This document shows positions 33,753-42,266 of a stretch of DNA of 64,000 nucleotides, in pieces. Position 1 is the first letter of the stretch. Each line of letters opens with the position of its first letter. The translations under genes and the position numbers were made by a program. The notes below the pieces were generated by a model that worked only from the letters and a program-made list of their open reading frames with translations, made no database searches and was not told where the DNA came from. Origin of the DNA: G963665495 sp963667575 (GTDB taxonomy: Bacteria; Desulfobacterota; Desulfovibrionia; Desulfovibrionales; Desulfovibrionaceae); the NCBI GenBank assembly GCA_963667575.2, contig CAXXHY010000062.1, positions 62,001 through 126,000 on the forward strand. The letters run 5' to 3'.

Positions 33753-34247
33753 CTAAAGAGGAAATTCCAGGGAAGCCTTCAGCTCCATATGCAACAAGGG
33801 AAAAGCCTTTCCCTGCCCGTCCACAGGCGAACGGCCTGTAACCTGAAAGCCCAGATGTTCATAAAACCCCCTGGCCTGGGGATTTTGTTCGTTAACGTCC
33901 ACAAGTGAAACAGATACATTTTCAATGGCGTAGTTGCAGAGAAACGTCCCTATCCCCTGCCCCCTGCATTCGGGCAGCACGAAAAGCATTTCGATCTTGT
34001 TTTCCGCCACGCCCATGAAGCCCAGAATCCTGCCCTGGCCGTCACCTGTGCCGTCCCCAATAACGTCGCCCCCGATGTCCCCCCTGACGCATTTCAACTC
34101 CACCGCATCGAGATACTGATCGCGAATCAGAGGCTTCAAAAAAGCGATGTCCTCTTCCTGCAGAAAATCATGGGTAGCCCGTACGGAGGCTTCCCACACA
34201 GCAAGCAGTTCGGGATAATCACTTTTGCTGGGGGATGCTATTTTCAT
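33753..34247 (-). CDS. GNAT family N-acetyltransferase (YjaB-like), copy 1
   Basis: The 164-residue protein has the YjaB/YiaC-like GNAT layout. It begins IASPSKSDYPELLAVWEASVRATHDF (short blocks), has IEMLFVLPECRGQGIGTFL as motif A and NPQARGFYEHLGFQVTGRS as motif B. A glycine-rich insertion of about 18 residues (starting GDIGGDVIGDGTGD, near residue 56) lies in the middle strands and is absent from copy 2. It sits directly upstream of a second, similar GNAT on the same strand. Substrate unknown. Confidence 0.8.
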   Translation of the reverse strand: MKIASPSKSDYPELLAVWEASVRATHDFLQEEDIAFLKPLIRDQYLDAVELKCVRGDIGGDVIGDGTGDGQGRILGFMGVAENKIEMLFVLPECRGQGIGTFLCNYAIENVSVSLVDVNEQNPQARGFYEHLGFQVTGRSPVDGQGKAFPLLHMELKASLEFPL

Positions 34248-34279
34248 CGCGATCGTCCTTCGAGTTGCTGGAACAGCTT

Positions 34280-34723
34280 TTATTGAGTGTTCGGACCAGC
34301 CGGGGCATAGGTCATCAGCAGTTCGGGCTGGCCCGTATGTGTGTCGATCTGTTCCCGCACAACGCTGAAACCGGCTTTTTCATAAAATCCAATGGCGTTG
34401 GCGTTTTGTGTATACACGGTGAGCTGCAACTCTGAAAAAAGAGCTTTTGCCTTACACAGCAACTGAGAGCCGATTCCTTTTTTCTGCCTGTGGGGTGCGA
34501 CAAAAAGCGCCTCGATAACGTTTTCCCGCAAGGCTATAAACCCGTCAACGCTGCCTTCGGCTGCATACACATACACGTCACTGCCAGGAATATACGTATC
34601 TCGCATCTCAGCGACTTTTGACTGCCAAAATTCCGGAGGCACGAACGCGTGTGCCCGGATCGACGCGGCAAGCCAGATTTCAAGAACCTGCGCCATGTCT
34701 TGCGAGCTAAATTTTCGCACCAT
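34280..34723 (-). CDS. GNAT family N-acetyltransferase (YjaB-like), copy 2
   Basis: The 147-residue protein resembles its neighbour at 33753 in order and motifs: VLEIWLAASIRAHAFVP at the N-terminus, IEALFVAPHRQKKGIGSQLL as acetyl-CoA motif A, and NAIGFYEKAGFSVVRE as motif B. The two genes are 32 bases apart and probably co-transcribed, with this one first. They look like an old tandem duplication. ATG at 34723 is favoured because the fold starts there. Substrate unknown. Confidence 0.8.
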   Translation of the reverse strand: MVRKFSSQDMAQVLEIWLAASIRAHAFVPPEFWQSKVAEMRDTYIPGSDVYVYAAEGSVDGFIALRENVIEALFVAPHRQKKGIGSQLLCKAKALFSELQLTVYTQNANAIGFYEKAGFSVVREQIDTHTGQPELLMTYAPAGPNTQ

Positions 34724-35257
34724 GCTACCGCTCCCGATGCAAAAGGTGATCCCCAGCCGAAACAAAACCCCATAGCCATAATCTCTGCGTACCGATTTCT
34801 TCCAACACCACCAGTACCTTCAGAACTTCAGTCAGGCATACCTGTACAATTGCATCACCACTGCAATACAATAAAAATACAGGACAGCACTTTATTATGT
34901 ACATCAACAGATAACTTCTTGGCAAGTGTTGCTATCGATATCATGATTTTGTATATTATTATGAACATCAATCGTGTTCGTTAGTTTCAAAAAAACATCC
35001 AGATATACCAGGAAATGTTTAGCAAATAGAGCAGCTAAAATACTGGCTATAAGAGATACTTCGGATCTGGTTCAGAACAGCCAACCCCTTTTCCAGCTGC
35101 TGTCGCTGCTTCCAAAACATGTTTATACGTAAACCGAATGCAACTATCCGACAAAGTCGGAAACCCCGTATTTGCAATCAATGGAATCAGTTTGGCTGTC
35201 CCTTGTTCATTCATCTGCCCCCCATTCCAGCCACTCCGAGTACTCAAAGAACAGACC
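34724..35257. other. AT-rich intergenic region before the 7TM-DISM receptor gene
   Basis: 534 bases without a gene. Between about 34840 and 35050 the sequence is clearly AT-rich. It must contain the promoters for the GNAT pair (minus) and the receptor (plus). No strong palindromes or terminators were found. Confidence 0.4.
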
Positions 35258-37447
35258 ATGAAGCCGCGTAAAAGTCCTTTTATCCTCTTACGCTTAGCGG
35301 GCCTGACCGTCTTGCTCCTGAGCTGCTGCCTTCTCGGTTCCTGTTCTGACAGGGCTCAACAGTCCTTTGCCCGTAAAGGCATCATTGATCTTTCGCACTG
35401 GGATTTCCAAAACAACGGAACAGCCAGCCTTGCCGGAGAATGGCAGTTCGCCCAGGGACAGCTGCTTGATCCCCAACAGCTTTCCCTGTCCGAAACCTCG
35501 CCGGACTATCTGCAGCTCCCCCGGGTCTGGCAGGGTACGACAACGCGCGGAAAGCCGCTCAGCCCCATCGGCTGCGGGACCTACCGCCTCAGGGTCCAAT
35601 TGCCGCCCGATACGCAGGAACCATTCTCCCTGCTGACAACGGGCGCGCTTTCGGTCTGCAAAATCTTTATCAATGGCAAAGCCCTGGCCGCCAGCGGCAC
35701 CCCGGCCTGCACCAAAAACGAGGAGCGCCCCCGAGATCATTTCACCATTGCCAGATTTCCAGCTGCCCCGAGCCTCGAACTCGTGATCCAGGTCTCCAAC
35801 CACCACAACACGCAGGGGGGCCTTGGCGGTTGGATAATGCTGGGGACCGCACAGGACGTTCAGGGACACATGCGTTTTCTCTGGCTTTCAGGTGCGCTTG
35901 TGAGCGGGGCTCTGCTTTGCATGAGCCTGTATCACTTTGCGCTTTTCTTTCTGCGCCGCTCCTTCAAGGCGAATCTGTATTTCGGACTTTTTTGCTTTTT
36001 CTGGTCCATGGCCACTGGATTCAGCCCCACGTCCGGTTTTCTGATGGCCGCCATGGGACTCAAGTTGAACTGGGGGCTCTATGTGACCCTGGCGACCCTG
36101 CCCTTCGGACTGACCACCCCGATGTTGTTGCTCTTCTACCAGACCCTGTTTCCCAAACAATACGGAAAAGCCGTGACAGGGATCTTTGCTGTGTTGGGGG
36201 CGCTTTACATCAGCTACATCCTGGTCACTCCCCCCAATGCCTACGACCCCGTGCTCTTTGGCTACTTTCTGCTTACCCGAGTGGCGTACGTCTACATCTT
36301 CGCCATGTTTATTCTGGATGCGCTACGCAGGGAACATGGAGTTCTGTGGCTTGTTCCAGGCTACCTTGGGCTGGCGTACGCGGAACTGGACGATATTCTT
36401 TTCGACCTGAACATCGTGACCTCGGCCGATTTCGGACTCTTCGGGGTGTTGCTTTTTATCATGGCCTATTCCTTTTTCGTGTCCTCACGCTACGCGCGGG
36501 CTTATTCCAGACTGGAACAGTTTTCCCGGCCCGGAAACGACCACGGGCGCCAAAAGCTTCTTGCGGATGTCACAAACATGTTCGATTCGCTGGAACAAGC
36601 CGTGATCGCCCTGGACGCGGACAGAAAAATCTGCTTCTGCAATCAGGCTTTCTCACAGCTCACGGGATTCGCATGCGCTTCCCTGAAGCAGCGGCTGTTT
36701 TCCGATCTGCTGGAGGCGCCGGAGAACCAGGTGTCCGAAGCCTTGCTGGAAGCGCTCGGGGGCAAGGGGCCTGCTTCAGGCAAGGCCGATGTTTTCCAGG
36801 AAGTCCGGCTGACGTGCCAGGGCAAGAGTCTGTCCGCCAACCTGCTGTTCACCACTTTCGAACTGTCAGGCGCCCCGCTGTTGCTCGTACTTGTGCGCAA
36901 ACCGGAAAAGCCGGGCGCCGACCTGAAACAGACCAAAGAAAAGGGACACACGGTGCCTGTTTCCGCGAACATGCTGCGCGACCTGAACGCCAACCGGGAG
37001 CGTATTCTGCAGCTTGAAAAGGCTGTGCTTTCCCAGGACATCAACGGCGGACAAGAGCCTCGGGCCGTACTGGACGACCTCAAAGCCCTGGACGATTTGC
37101 TGTCGCGCCTGGGCACCTTGTTGTCTGCAAAGGATACGTCCGGAGAAAAACGCCACCAGGCCGTGGCCGTGATGAACCTGGCCCTGGACTGCTGGTCTGC
37201 GGCCGGACACGGGGGCAAAGTGGAGTTGGCCGAGCAGTCGCGCATCTGGAATGTATACCTGGAAAAGGACGGCTACTTCAGAACCCAGACCCTGGACAAA
37301 TATCTCGCTATCAAAACCCTTCCTTCGCGTCCGCGCTGGCGCGACATCCATGCCACGGCCGAGTTCGTACTGGACCACTGCGACGCGGATACCCCGCCCT
37401 GTCGGCAGCTGGCCCAGGAGCTGGCCAAACTCAAATCATTCTCCTGA
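35258..37447 (+). CDS. 7TM-DISM receptor with PAS domain and unassigned C-terminal domain
   Basis: This 729-residue membrane receptor has a signal peptide, probably a lipoprotein signal (LLGSC near 27-31). A periplasmic jelly-roll DISMED2 domain follows (about 45-195: LSHWDFQNNGTASLAGEWQF, CGTYRLRVQLP, IFINGKALAASG). Seven helices of the 7TM-DISM type lie at about 205-415. A cytosolic PAS domain (about 435-545) contains AVIALDADRKICFCNQAFSQLTGF. The last 170 residues form no kinase or GGDEF domain. They are helical and end in a block with LALDCWSAAG, RIWNVYLEKDGYFRTQTLDKYL and PRWRDIHATAEFVLDHC. The output is therefore unknown. ATG at 35258 fits the signal peptide. The gene stands alone. Confidence 0.8.
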   Translation: MKPRKSPFILLRLAGLTVLLLSCCLLGSCSDRAQQSFARKGIIDLSHWDFQNNGTASLAGEWQFAQGQLLDPQQLSLSETSPDYLQLPRVWQGTTTRGKPLSPIGCGTYRLRVQLPPDTQEPFSLLTTGALSVCKIFINGKALAASGTPACTKNEERPRDHFTIARFPAAPSLELVIQVSNHHNTQGGLGGWIMLGTAQDVQGHMRFLWLSGALVSGALLCMSLYHFALFFLRRSFKANLYFGLFCFFWSMATGFSPTSGFLMAAMGLKLNWGLYVTLATLPFGLTTPMLLLFYQTLFPKQYGKAVTGIFAVLGALYISYILVTPPNAYDPVLFGYFLLTRVAYVYIFAMFILDALRREHGVLWLVPGYLGLAYAELDDILFDLNIVTSADFGLFGVLLFIMAYSFFVSSRYARAYSRLEQFSRPGNDHGRQKLLADVTNMFDSLEQAVIALDADRKICFCNQAFSQLTGFACASLKQRLFSDLLEAPENQVSEALLEALGGKGPASGKADVFQEVRLTCQGKSLSANLLFTTFELSGAPLLLVLVRKPEKPGADLKQTKEKGHTVPVSANMLRDLNANRERILQLEKAVLSQDINGGQEPRAVLDDLKALDDLLSRLGTLLSAKDTSGEKRHQAVAVMNLALDCWSAAGHGGKVELAEQSRIWNVYLEKDGYFRTQTLDKYLAIKTLPSRPRWRDIHATAEFVLDHCDADTPPCRQLAQELAKLKSFS

Positions 37448-37684
37448 CGTAAAAATAGTACCGTAAGTTAACGCAGTTGCGAACTTTTTCACGGAAGTTC
37501 ACGGGAAAAATGTTTGCCCCAGACTTGGAAGGCGTTGTTTACTGGTCTGGCTTAGGACCTGTCCTGATTCTGGCGACGCCGCATTCCCTTTGCCGGCGTC
37601 AGGACTCAAGAAAAGCTGTCCAAACGGCCGGCCTGTATCCGAAATACGCAAGCCCGCTTTGCCCGCTACCTTACGGAGCACCGC

Positions 37685-38701
37685 ATGAACAACATAAGAC
37701 CTCCCCACCCCCTTGCAACGCATCCGCACCTGTTTGAGGGGCAAGGACCTTGTCTTCTGGGGTTTATTACGCTCTTACTTCTGACGTTAGCACTTCCTTT
37801 GAAGGCTTTCAGTGAACATAATTGGTCTGGTCATGCTTGTGCAATTTCTTATGGTGATGTTTTAGACCATGGCTGTCGACATGGTACATGTAAGGCGTTA
37901 GAAAATAATATAAATGTATGCTATTGTTCAAATCCTTCCAAAGGTTTTCATTGTACAAATAATTTTGTACTAAAATTTACTCCTAGTACAATTGACTTTG
38001 GTAAAGTTGCAGTAGGAGACACTAAATCATTGCAACTCACACTTAGCACTGGAACAATTATTAATAATCTTAATATAGCAATAGACAATGAAGAATTTAA
38101 CTGTTCTGCAATTTCTACCAGCTACCATGAAGATGAGATAACACTTGTAACAATTACTTTTTCTCCGGAAAGCATCTCCGGAGAAGGAGCGACAATTACA
38201 TTTTCCTGCAATTATAAGCCTGTATTAAATAATAGTGCAGATAATACATCTTATATTGATGAATCCAACAGTGCATCTGCAACACTCACAGTCAAAGGAA
38301 CAGGCGTCATGCCTACGCGCGACATTGTGGTGGGTGCGCAAAATTCCGCAATTCTGTACGCCGGACTGGAAGGGGGAGGCGTATACAAGAGCACGGACAG
38401 CGGCGCGAACTGGAGCCAGGCAAGCACCCAGCCTGCCAACAAGCGCGTCATGGCCCTGGCTCAGGACCCGTCGAAATACAGCAGGCTCTACGCCGCGACC
38501 TACGGAGGGGGCATGTTCGTCAGCACCGACAACGCCGCTACCTGGGCCGCATGCGCCGGAGCCACACCCAACCTGAATCTCGTATCCCTCGCCGTGGACC
38601 CGGACGGGAAAATATACGCAGACGCCGAATCCAACAGCGGAGGCGCCGTCTTTATGAGCGCGGATCACTGCAATACCTGGGAATCACTTTCCATCAACTG
38701 A
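37685..38701 (+). CDS. Secreted protein with Ig-like and BNR/propeller repeats
   Basis: The product (338 aa) has a signal sequence with a hydrophobic stretch at about residues 26-41. A cysteine-rich segment follows (HACAISYGDVLDHGCRHGTC near 50). An Ig-like ASPM/Hydin-type beta-sandwich comes at about 96-210 (STIDFGKVAVGDTKSLQLTL). The C-terminal half has BNR-like repeats: ILYAGLEGGGVYKSTDSGANW, RLYAATYGGGMFVSTDNAATW and VFMSADHCNTW. The first half (to about 38290) is AT-rich and the second half GC-rich, so the gene looks like a composite. It is followed after 16 bases by another secreted protein in the same direction. Function unknown. Confidence 0.65.
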   Translation: MNNIRPPHPLATHPHLFEGQGPCLLGFITLLLLTLALPLKAFSEHNWSGHACAISYGDVLDHGCRHGTCKALENNINVCYCSNPSKGFHCTNNFVLKFTPSTIDFGKVAVGDTKSLQLTLSTGTIINNLNIAIDNEEFNCSAISTSYHEDEITLVTITFSPESISGEGATITFSCNYKPVLNNSADNTSYIDESNSASATLTVKGTGVMPTRDIVVGAQNSAILYAGLEGGGVYKSTDSGANWSQASTQPANKRVMALAQDPSKYSRLYAATYGGGMFVSTDNAATWAACAGATPNLNLVSLAVDPDGKIYADAESNSGGAVFMSADHCNTWESLSIN

Positions 38702-38717
38702 ATCGTAAGGGGACAGC

Positions 38718-39734
38718 ATGCGTCACCAACGCCACTTGTTTCTGCTGCACGCCGCATTGGGCTGCGCCTGTTTGGTGTTTCTGGCAGCCACAGCGACCTA
38801 TGCCGGTGATGACGCATTCTCGGGCCAACGACTTGTTTCCGGTTCCGGTACGACCCTTGGCTACTACGCGCTGGCCGTGAAGCCGTCCGACGTAAACGTG
38901 GTCTATGCAGGGGGCAGCGGTTCCGAGTTGCTGGCATTGACGCACACGAGTTCGGGCGGCTACGCGGCCCCCACGGTATCCACCGGAACAGTGGGGGCCA
39001 TCACCAATATCAGCGCTGCCGGCGGCGGAGAAATCACCGACCTGGGCAGCGCCTCTGCCACAAGCCACGGGGTGTGTTGGAATACCGGCGGCTCTCCCAC
39101 CACCGCGGACGACTGCAACAATCTGGGCGCGGCAAGCGCCACTGGCGCATTTACCGCATTCCTGACAGGCCTCGCCCCCGGCAGCACCTACTACGTACGG
39201 GCCTTCGCCACCAACAGCTCCGGCACGGGCTATGGCGACCAGGTCAGTTTTACCACCAGCGGCAGCCCGGGCAGCACCGTGCCCGTGATATCCACCCTGG
39301 CCACCACGAACATCAGCGGAACCACGGCCCTGGGGCACGGAACGGTGACAGACGTGGGCGGCTGCGACATTACGGACAAGGGCGTCTGCTGGAACAGCAC
39401 AGGCGGCCCCACTCTGGCCACCGCCGCGCACAGCTCCGGCGGCAGCGGCAGCAGCGCCTTCAGCGCTTTGGCCAGCGGGCTCACGCAGAACACCAGTTAT
39501 TACATACGGGCCTACGCCACCAACTGCTACGGCACGTCCTACGGCGATGTCCGCAGCTTTGTCGCCGGGAAGTCAGGATCAGATTCGGATGGAAGCGGCG
39601 GCGGTGGTGACAGTGGTGACGATGGCGACGGAGGCGCGACTGCAGTCCCCGGACTCGATGTCGCCGGGCTCTGCGCACTGGGCCTGCTGCTCCTGCTCTT
39701 CAGTGTCCTGCGCTCCGTACGCAACAGAAGATAG
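38718..39734 (+). CDS. Secreted fibronectin-type-III-like repeat protein with C-terminal sorting-type tail
   Basis: The product (338 aa) has a signal peptide (ending TATYAGDD). Two 90-residue repeats with the same landmarks follow: HGVCWNTGG and YYVRAFATNSSGTGYGDQ in the first (about 85-175), KGVCWNSTGG and YYIRAYATNCYGTSYGDV in the second (about 180-275). After a Gly/Ser/Asp-rich linker the protein ends AVPGLDVAGLCALGLLLLL plus an Arg-rich tail. This motif-helix-basic order is that of tripartite C-terminal sorting signals (PEP-CTERM/IPTL-CTERM-like). It is probably anchored and processed at the cell surface. The N-terminal part LGYYALAVKPSDVNVVYAGG resembles propeller repeats of the upstream gene, so the two are probably functionally linked. 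Confidence 0.7.
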   Translation: MRHQRHLFLLHAALGCACLVFLAATATYAGDDAFSGQRLVSGSGTTLGYYALAVKPSDVNVVYAGGSGSELLALTHTSSGGYAAPTVSTGTVGAITNISAAGGGEITDLGSASATSHGVCWNTGGSPTTADDCNNLGAASATGAFTAFLTGLAPGSTYYVRAFATNSSGTGYGDQVSFTTSGSPGSTVPVISTLATTNISGTTALGHGTVTDVGGCDITDKGVCWNSTGGPTLATAAHSSGGSGSSAFSALASGLTQNTSYYIRAYATNCYGTSYGDVRSFVAGKSGSDSDGSGGGGDSGDDGDGGATAVPGLDVAGLCALGLLLLLFSVLRSVRNRR

Positions 39735-39894
39735 TTATTAGTCCACGCCTTTGACAGGGCCACTGGTAGCCTCATTTTAACAGACGCCCTGCCCTGCTAC
39801 TTTTCTAAAGTCATTTTTAGCGAATTAATTCATATTGTTACATAAACAAGAGTGAGATATTAGTCTGGGAAAGAATTTTTCGTGCAGGATTTGT

Positions 39895-40216
39895 ATGAAA
39901 AAGCTCAACTGGATCGGGGTCTCTCTGGACACTCTGCGACAATTTCCGGTTGAAGTATCGTGTCCGATTGGTATCGCCCTGCACCTCGTGCAAAATGGCG
40001 AGATGCCGACGAATGCCAAGCCCTTTGGGTGAAGTGCATGAAATCGTACAACCATACAATACGGACACCTACCGGGCCGTATACGTACTGCACTGTTTTC
40101 AAAAAAAATCAAAATCCGGAAAATCCACTCCCCCGAAAGATATCAACCTCATTGAACAACGACTCAAACTGGCAAAAGTCCATGATGCCGGACAAGAGGA
40201 TCAAGATAATGGCTGA
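39895..40216 (+). pseudogene. HigB/Gp49-like toxin gene, frameshifted
   Basis: From ATG 39895 the sequence reads MKKLNWIGVSLDTLRQFP to NGEMPTNAKPFG and then hits a TGA. Dropping one T of the TTT run at 40024-40026 continues the frame with PLGEVHEIVQPYNTDTYRAV, YVLHCFQKKSKSGKSTP and ends at 40216. The joined product (about 107 aa) matches the phage-derived Gp49-like/HigB family (DUF891), RelE-type mRNA interferases. As written, the toxin is dead. It overlaps the antitoxin start by 8 bases, as is normal for such modules. Confidence 0.7.
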
Positions 40217-40553
40217 AGATAGAATTATTCCCAGCTATGGAAACGTCTTTGCCGACATCGGCCTCCCCGACGCCACGGAATTGTCCCTCAAAGCCCAGCT
40301 CGTCGCCCATTTGGGACGGCTCATGAAAGTGCATAAACTCACGCAGCATGAGGTCGCCAAACGGGTGGGTGCGGACCAGCCGACCATCTCCAAAATACTA
40401 CGCGGCCATTTGAACCTGATCACCGTTGACAGGCTGTTGCAGTGGTACGCCTGTCTGGGGCAGGAGGTACGGATCAGCATCAAGGATCAGCTCGACCAGG
40501 AGGCAGGAAGTATGGCCTCCAATTCTGTCGCGGTGTTTACGTGCTCCTGTTAA
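40209..40553 (+). CDS. HigA-like XRE family antitoxin
   Basis: This 114-residue protein has a helix-turn-helix domain of the XRE/HigA type at about residues 35-90. LMKVHKLTQHEVAKRVGADQ is followed by PTISKILRGHLNLITVDRLL, in which the recognition helix is PTISKIL. It lies downstream of and overlaps the HigB-like toxin frame, the usual reverse order of HigBA modules. It would bind its own promoter and neutralise the toxin. The antitoxin frame is intact while the toxin is broken. Confidence 0.8.
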   Translation: MAEDRIIPSYGNVFADIGLPDATELSLKAQLVAHLGRLMKVHKLTQHEVAKRVGADQPTISKILRGHLNLITVDRLLQWYACLGQEVRISIKDQLDQEAGSMASNSVAVFTCSC

Positions 40554-40613
40554 GAAGGACATTTTCATGCTCTTCCGGAGTGAGACTTTGGTGAGCATTT
40601 TCCCTGGGAAAAA

Positions 40614-41282
40614 TCACTTTGAGAGAAAATTTTCGGGCTTTTGCGGAATGATAACACCGTAAGAGACTAAAACTTCCAGCACCTCCGCCAGGGGCAATCC
40701 AACCACGTTGGAATACGAGCCCTTGATCTCGCGGACCAGGAAGCCTCCGATGCCCTGGATGGCGTACGCGCCGGCCTTGTCTCGGGGTTCGGGGCAGGCG
40801 GCATAGGCGGCCAATGCATCTGCGCTGGGAGCGGCCATGCGGACCTCCGTACTGACTGTCAATTCTCTGACCCCGGCGCCCTGCTCTTCTGCGGATTGCT
40901 GTGCGGCAAGGACTGGCGGGCCCATGAAGCAGCAGCCGGTGACCACCCGGTGTGTCCGGCCGTTGCCGCCGGGCGTACCGCAGAGACGTTGCAGCATGGC
41001 CAGGGCTTCCTCGGGGGAGCCTGGTTTGCCCATGAGTTCGTCCTGCAGAGCCACCACAGTGTCCGCGCCCAGGACCAGGCGGTCCGGGTGCTGGCGCGCC
41101 ACTTCCCCGGCCTTGGCCCTGGCTGCGCGCAGCGCGTATCGCTCGGGTGTTTCCCCGGCTTCGGGCAGCGGTTCGGCCTCTGCCGGAATAACGTCGAAGT
41201 CCAGCCCCACGGAGCCCAAAAGTTGACGCCTGCGCGGCGACCCTGACGCCAGAATCCATTTTTCGGATGTAAAATAAATCAT
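40614..41282 (-). CDS. maf: Maf family nucleotide pyrophosphatase
   Basis: The 222-residue enzyme hydrolyses non-canonical nucleoside triphosphates to monophosphates. It opens with ILASGSPRRRQLL (about residues 10-22), the family signature S-x-S-P-R-R-x-x-L. LVLGADTVVAL (about 69-79) follows with the catalytic Asp, then GKPGSPEEA, and a late block DKAGAYAIQGIGGFLV (about 167-182) with the conserved KAG-x-Y-x-IQG. Compared with short Maf proteins (about 190 aa) it carries an insertion of about 15-20 residues (AAQQSAEEQGAGV near 125). It lies beside the motility block but on the opposite strand to flgM. Confidence 0.9.
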   Translation of the reverse strand: MIYFTSEKWILASGSPRRRQLLGSVGLDFDVIPAEAEPLPEAGETPERYALRAARAKAGEVARQHPDRLVLGADTVVALQDELMGKPGSPEEALAMLQRLCGTPGGNGRTHRVVTGCCFMGPPVLAAQQSAEEQGAGVRELTVSTEVRMAAPSADALAAYAACPEPRDKAGAYAIQGIGGFLVREIKGSYSNVVGLPLAEVLEVLVSYGVIIPQKPENFLSK

Positions 41283-41425
41283 AATCTAAAGCTTCTTTTG
41301 CAAATTCCCAACCCCCGGAAAATTCATGAAAAATCCCGGATAAGCCTGTGTTTTCACCTAAAAAGGACATATAAAATCAGCAGGTTAGAAAAGCAAAATC
41401 TCCTCATTTTTTTTGTAAATCGGCC

Positions 41426-41453
41426 TAAAGAAATGCTAAAAGGGTGCCGATAA
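41426..41453 (+). promoter_or_regulatory. Sigma-28-type promoter before the flgM operon
   Basis: TAAA (41426-41429) and a perfect GCCGATAA (41446-41453) are separated by 16 bases. The flagellar sigma factor FliA/SigD recognises TAAA-N15-GCCGATAA, with a spacer tolerance of one base. It lies 22 bases upstream of the GTG of the first gene, so FlgM synthesis would be coupled to sigma-28 activity. Confidence 0.8.
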
Positions 41454-41475
41454 GCTATATCGAGAGGGTATAATT

Positions 41476-41892
41476 GTGGCCAATACATCATATTACGTAC
41501 GCAACATGCTGCTGCACTACGACAAGCAGCTCGTCACCGCCAGACGGTTGGCGCGCTATCGTCGTAGCAAGCAGACAGCCGAATCCGCAGAAGAGCTCGC
41601 AATCACGCGAGATGTCAAGCGGAAACAGCTGGTTGAGCGCGTGGCCAAAGAAATTATCGAAAACTTACTGATTGTCGGGAGTGAAAATCCCATAGTGGAT
41701 GAGATTCGCGAAGACCTGCAGCGGGAATTCAATGAAAAATTCATCTTCGAATACCCGATTATGGAACAAGACTTGCTTATATACCGAGAGACCCCCGATG
41801 GCCCTGTCGAACTCGACAGCCAAAACAAAATGCAGGTTTTGAACAAACTCTGGACAATAACACTTGATAAGGTCGATACGACCATGTTGTAA
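41476..41892 (+). CDS. FlgM-associated protein of the DVU0524 type
   Basis: The 138-residue protein is helical, with many charged residues in the first half (RRLARYRRSKQTAESAEELA) and a second half containing PIVDEIREDLQREFNEKF and EYPIMEQDLLIYRETPDGPV. It has no membrane segment. In Desulfovibrio a protein of this kind (DVU0524) lies directly before flgM, which is the case here with a 27-base gap. Its role may be to bind FlgM or a flagellar export partner; this is inference. GTG at 41476 follows GAGAGGG and the sigma-28-type promoter. Confidence 0.75.
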   Translation: MANTSYYVRNMLLHYDKQLVTARRLARYRRSKQTAESAEELAITRDVKRKQLVERVAKEIIENLLIVGSENPIVDEIREDLQREFNEKFIFEYPIMEQDLLIYRETPDGPVELDSQNKMQVLNKLWTITLDKVDTTML

Positions 41893-41919
41893 TGGGGGCT
41901 GCCTCAAGGAGGGAAAGCC

Positions 41920-42228
41920 ATGGAAATCAATAATCGCATCAACGGATTTGGCAGTTATGAGAATGCCAAGCTTGAAAAGACTGACCGCGAGCGCTCCAAG
42001 AGCAAGGACGACAGCGCCGAAGTCTCATCAAGCGGTGATACCGTCAATATTTCCGACGAAGCTCTGCTGCGTACGGATGCCTTGCAGACCGCTTCCAGCA
42101 CGTCGGATATCCGTCGTGAAAAAGTGGAAGCCATCAAGGCGCAGATCGCCAACGGCGAGTATACTATTGATACGAAGAAAATCGCCACAAACCTGGTTCG
42201 TGACGACATGGCATTGCTGGCTGGATAG
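41920..42228 (+). CDS. flgM: Anti-sigma-28 factor FlgM
   Basis: The 102-residue protein holds sigma-28 (FliA) inactive until the hook-basal body can export it. The N-terminal half is disordered and charged (KTDRERSKSKDDSAEVSSSG). The C-terminal half has the sigma-binding helices with the family pattern RREKVEAIKAQIANGEYTID (about residues 66-85) and IATNLVRDDMALL at the end. The length and position agree with FlgM. It is the second gene after the sigma-28-type promoter, and it converges with fliW. Confidence 0.92.
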   Translation: MEINNRINGFGSYENAKLEKTDRERSKSKDDSAEVSSSGDTVNISDEALLRTDALQTASSTSDIRREKVEAIKAQIANGEYTIDTKKIATNLVRDDMALLAG

Positions 42229-42266
42229 GACAAATCAACAGGTCCGGCCTGAAAGCCGTCCTGGGA

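Noticed and set aside
35138..35257. Earlier start for the 7TM-DISM receptor
   Set aside because: The extra 40 residues would bury the signal peptide and include no conserved sequence.
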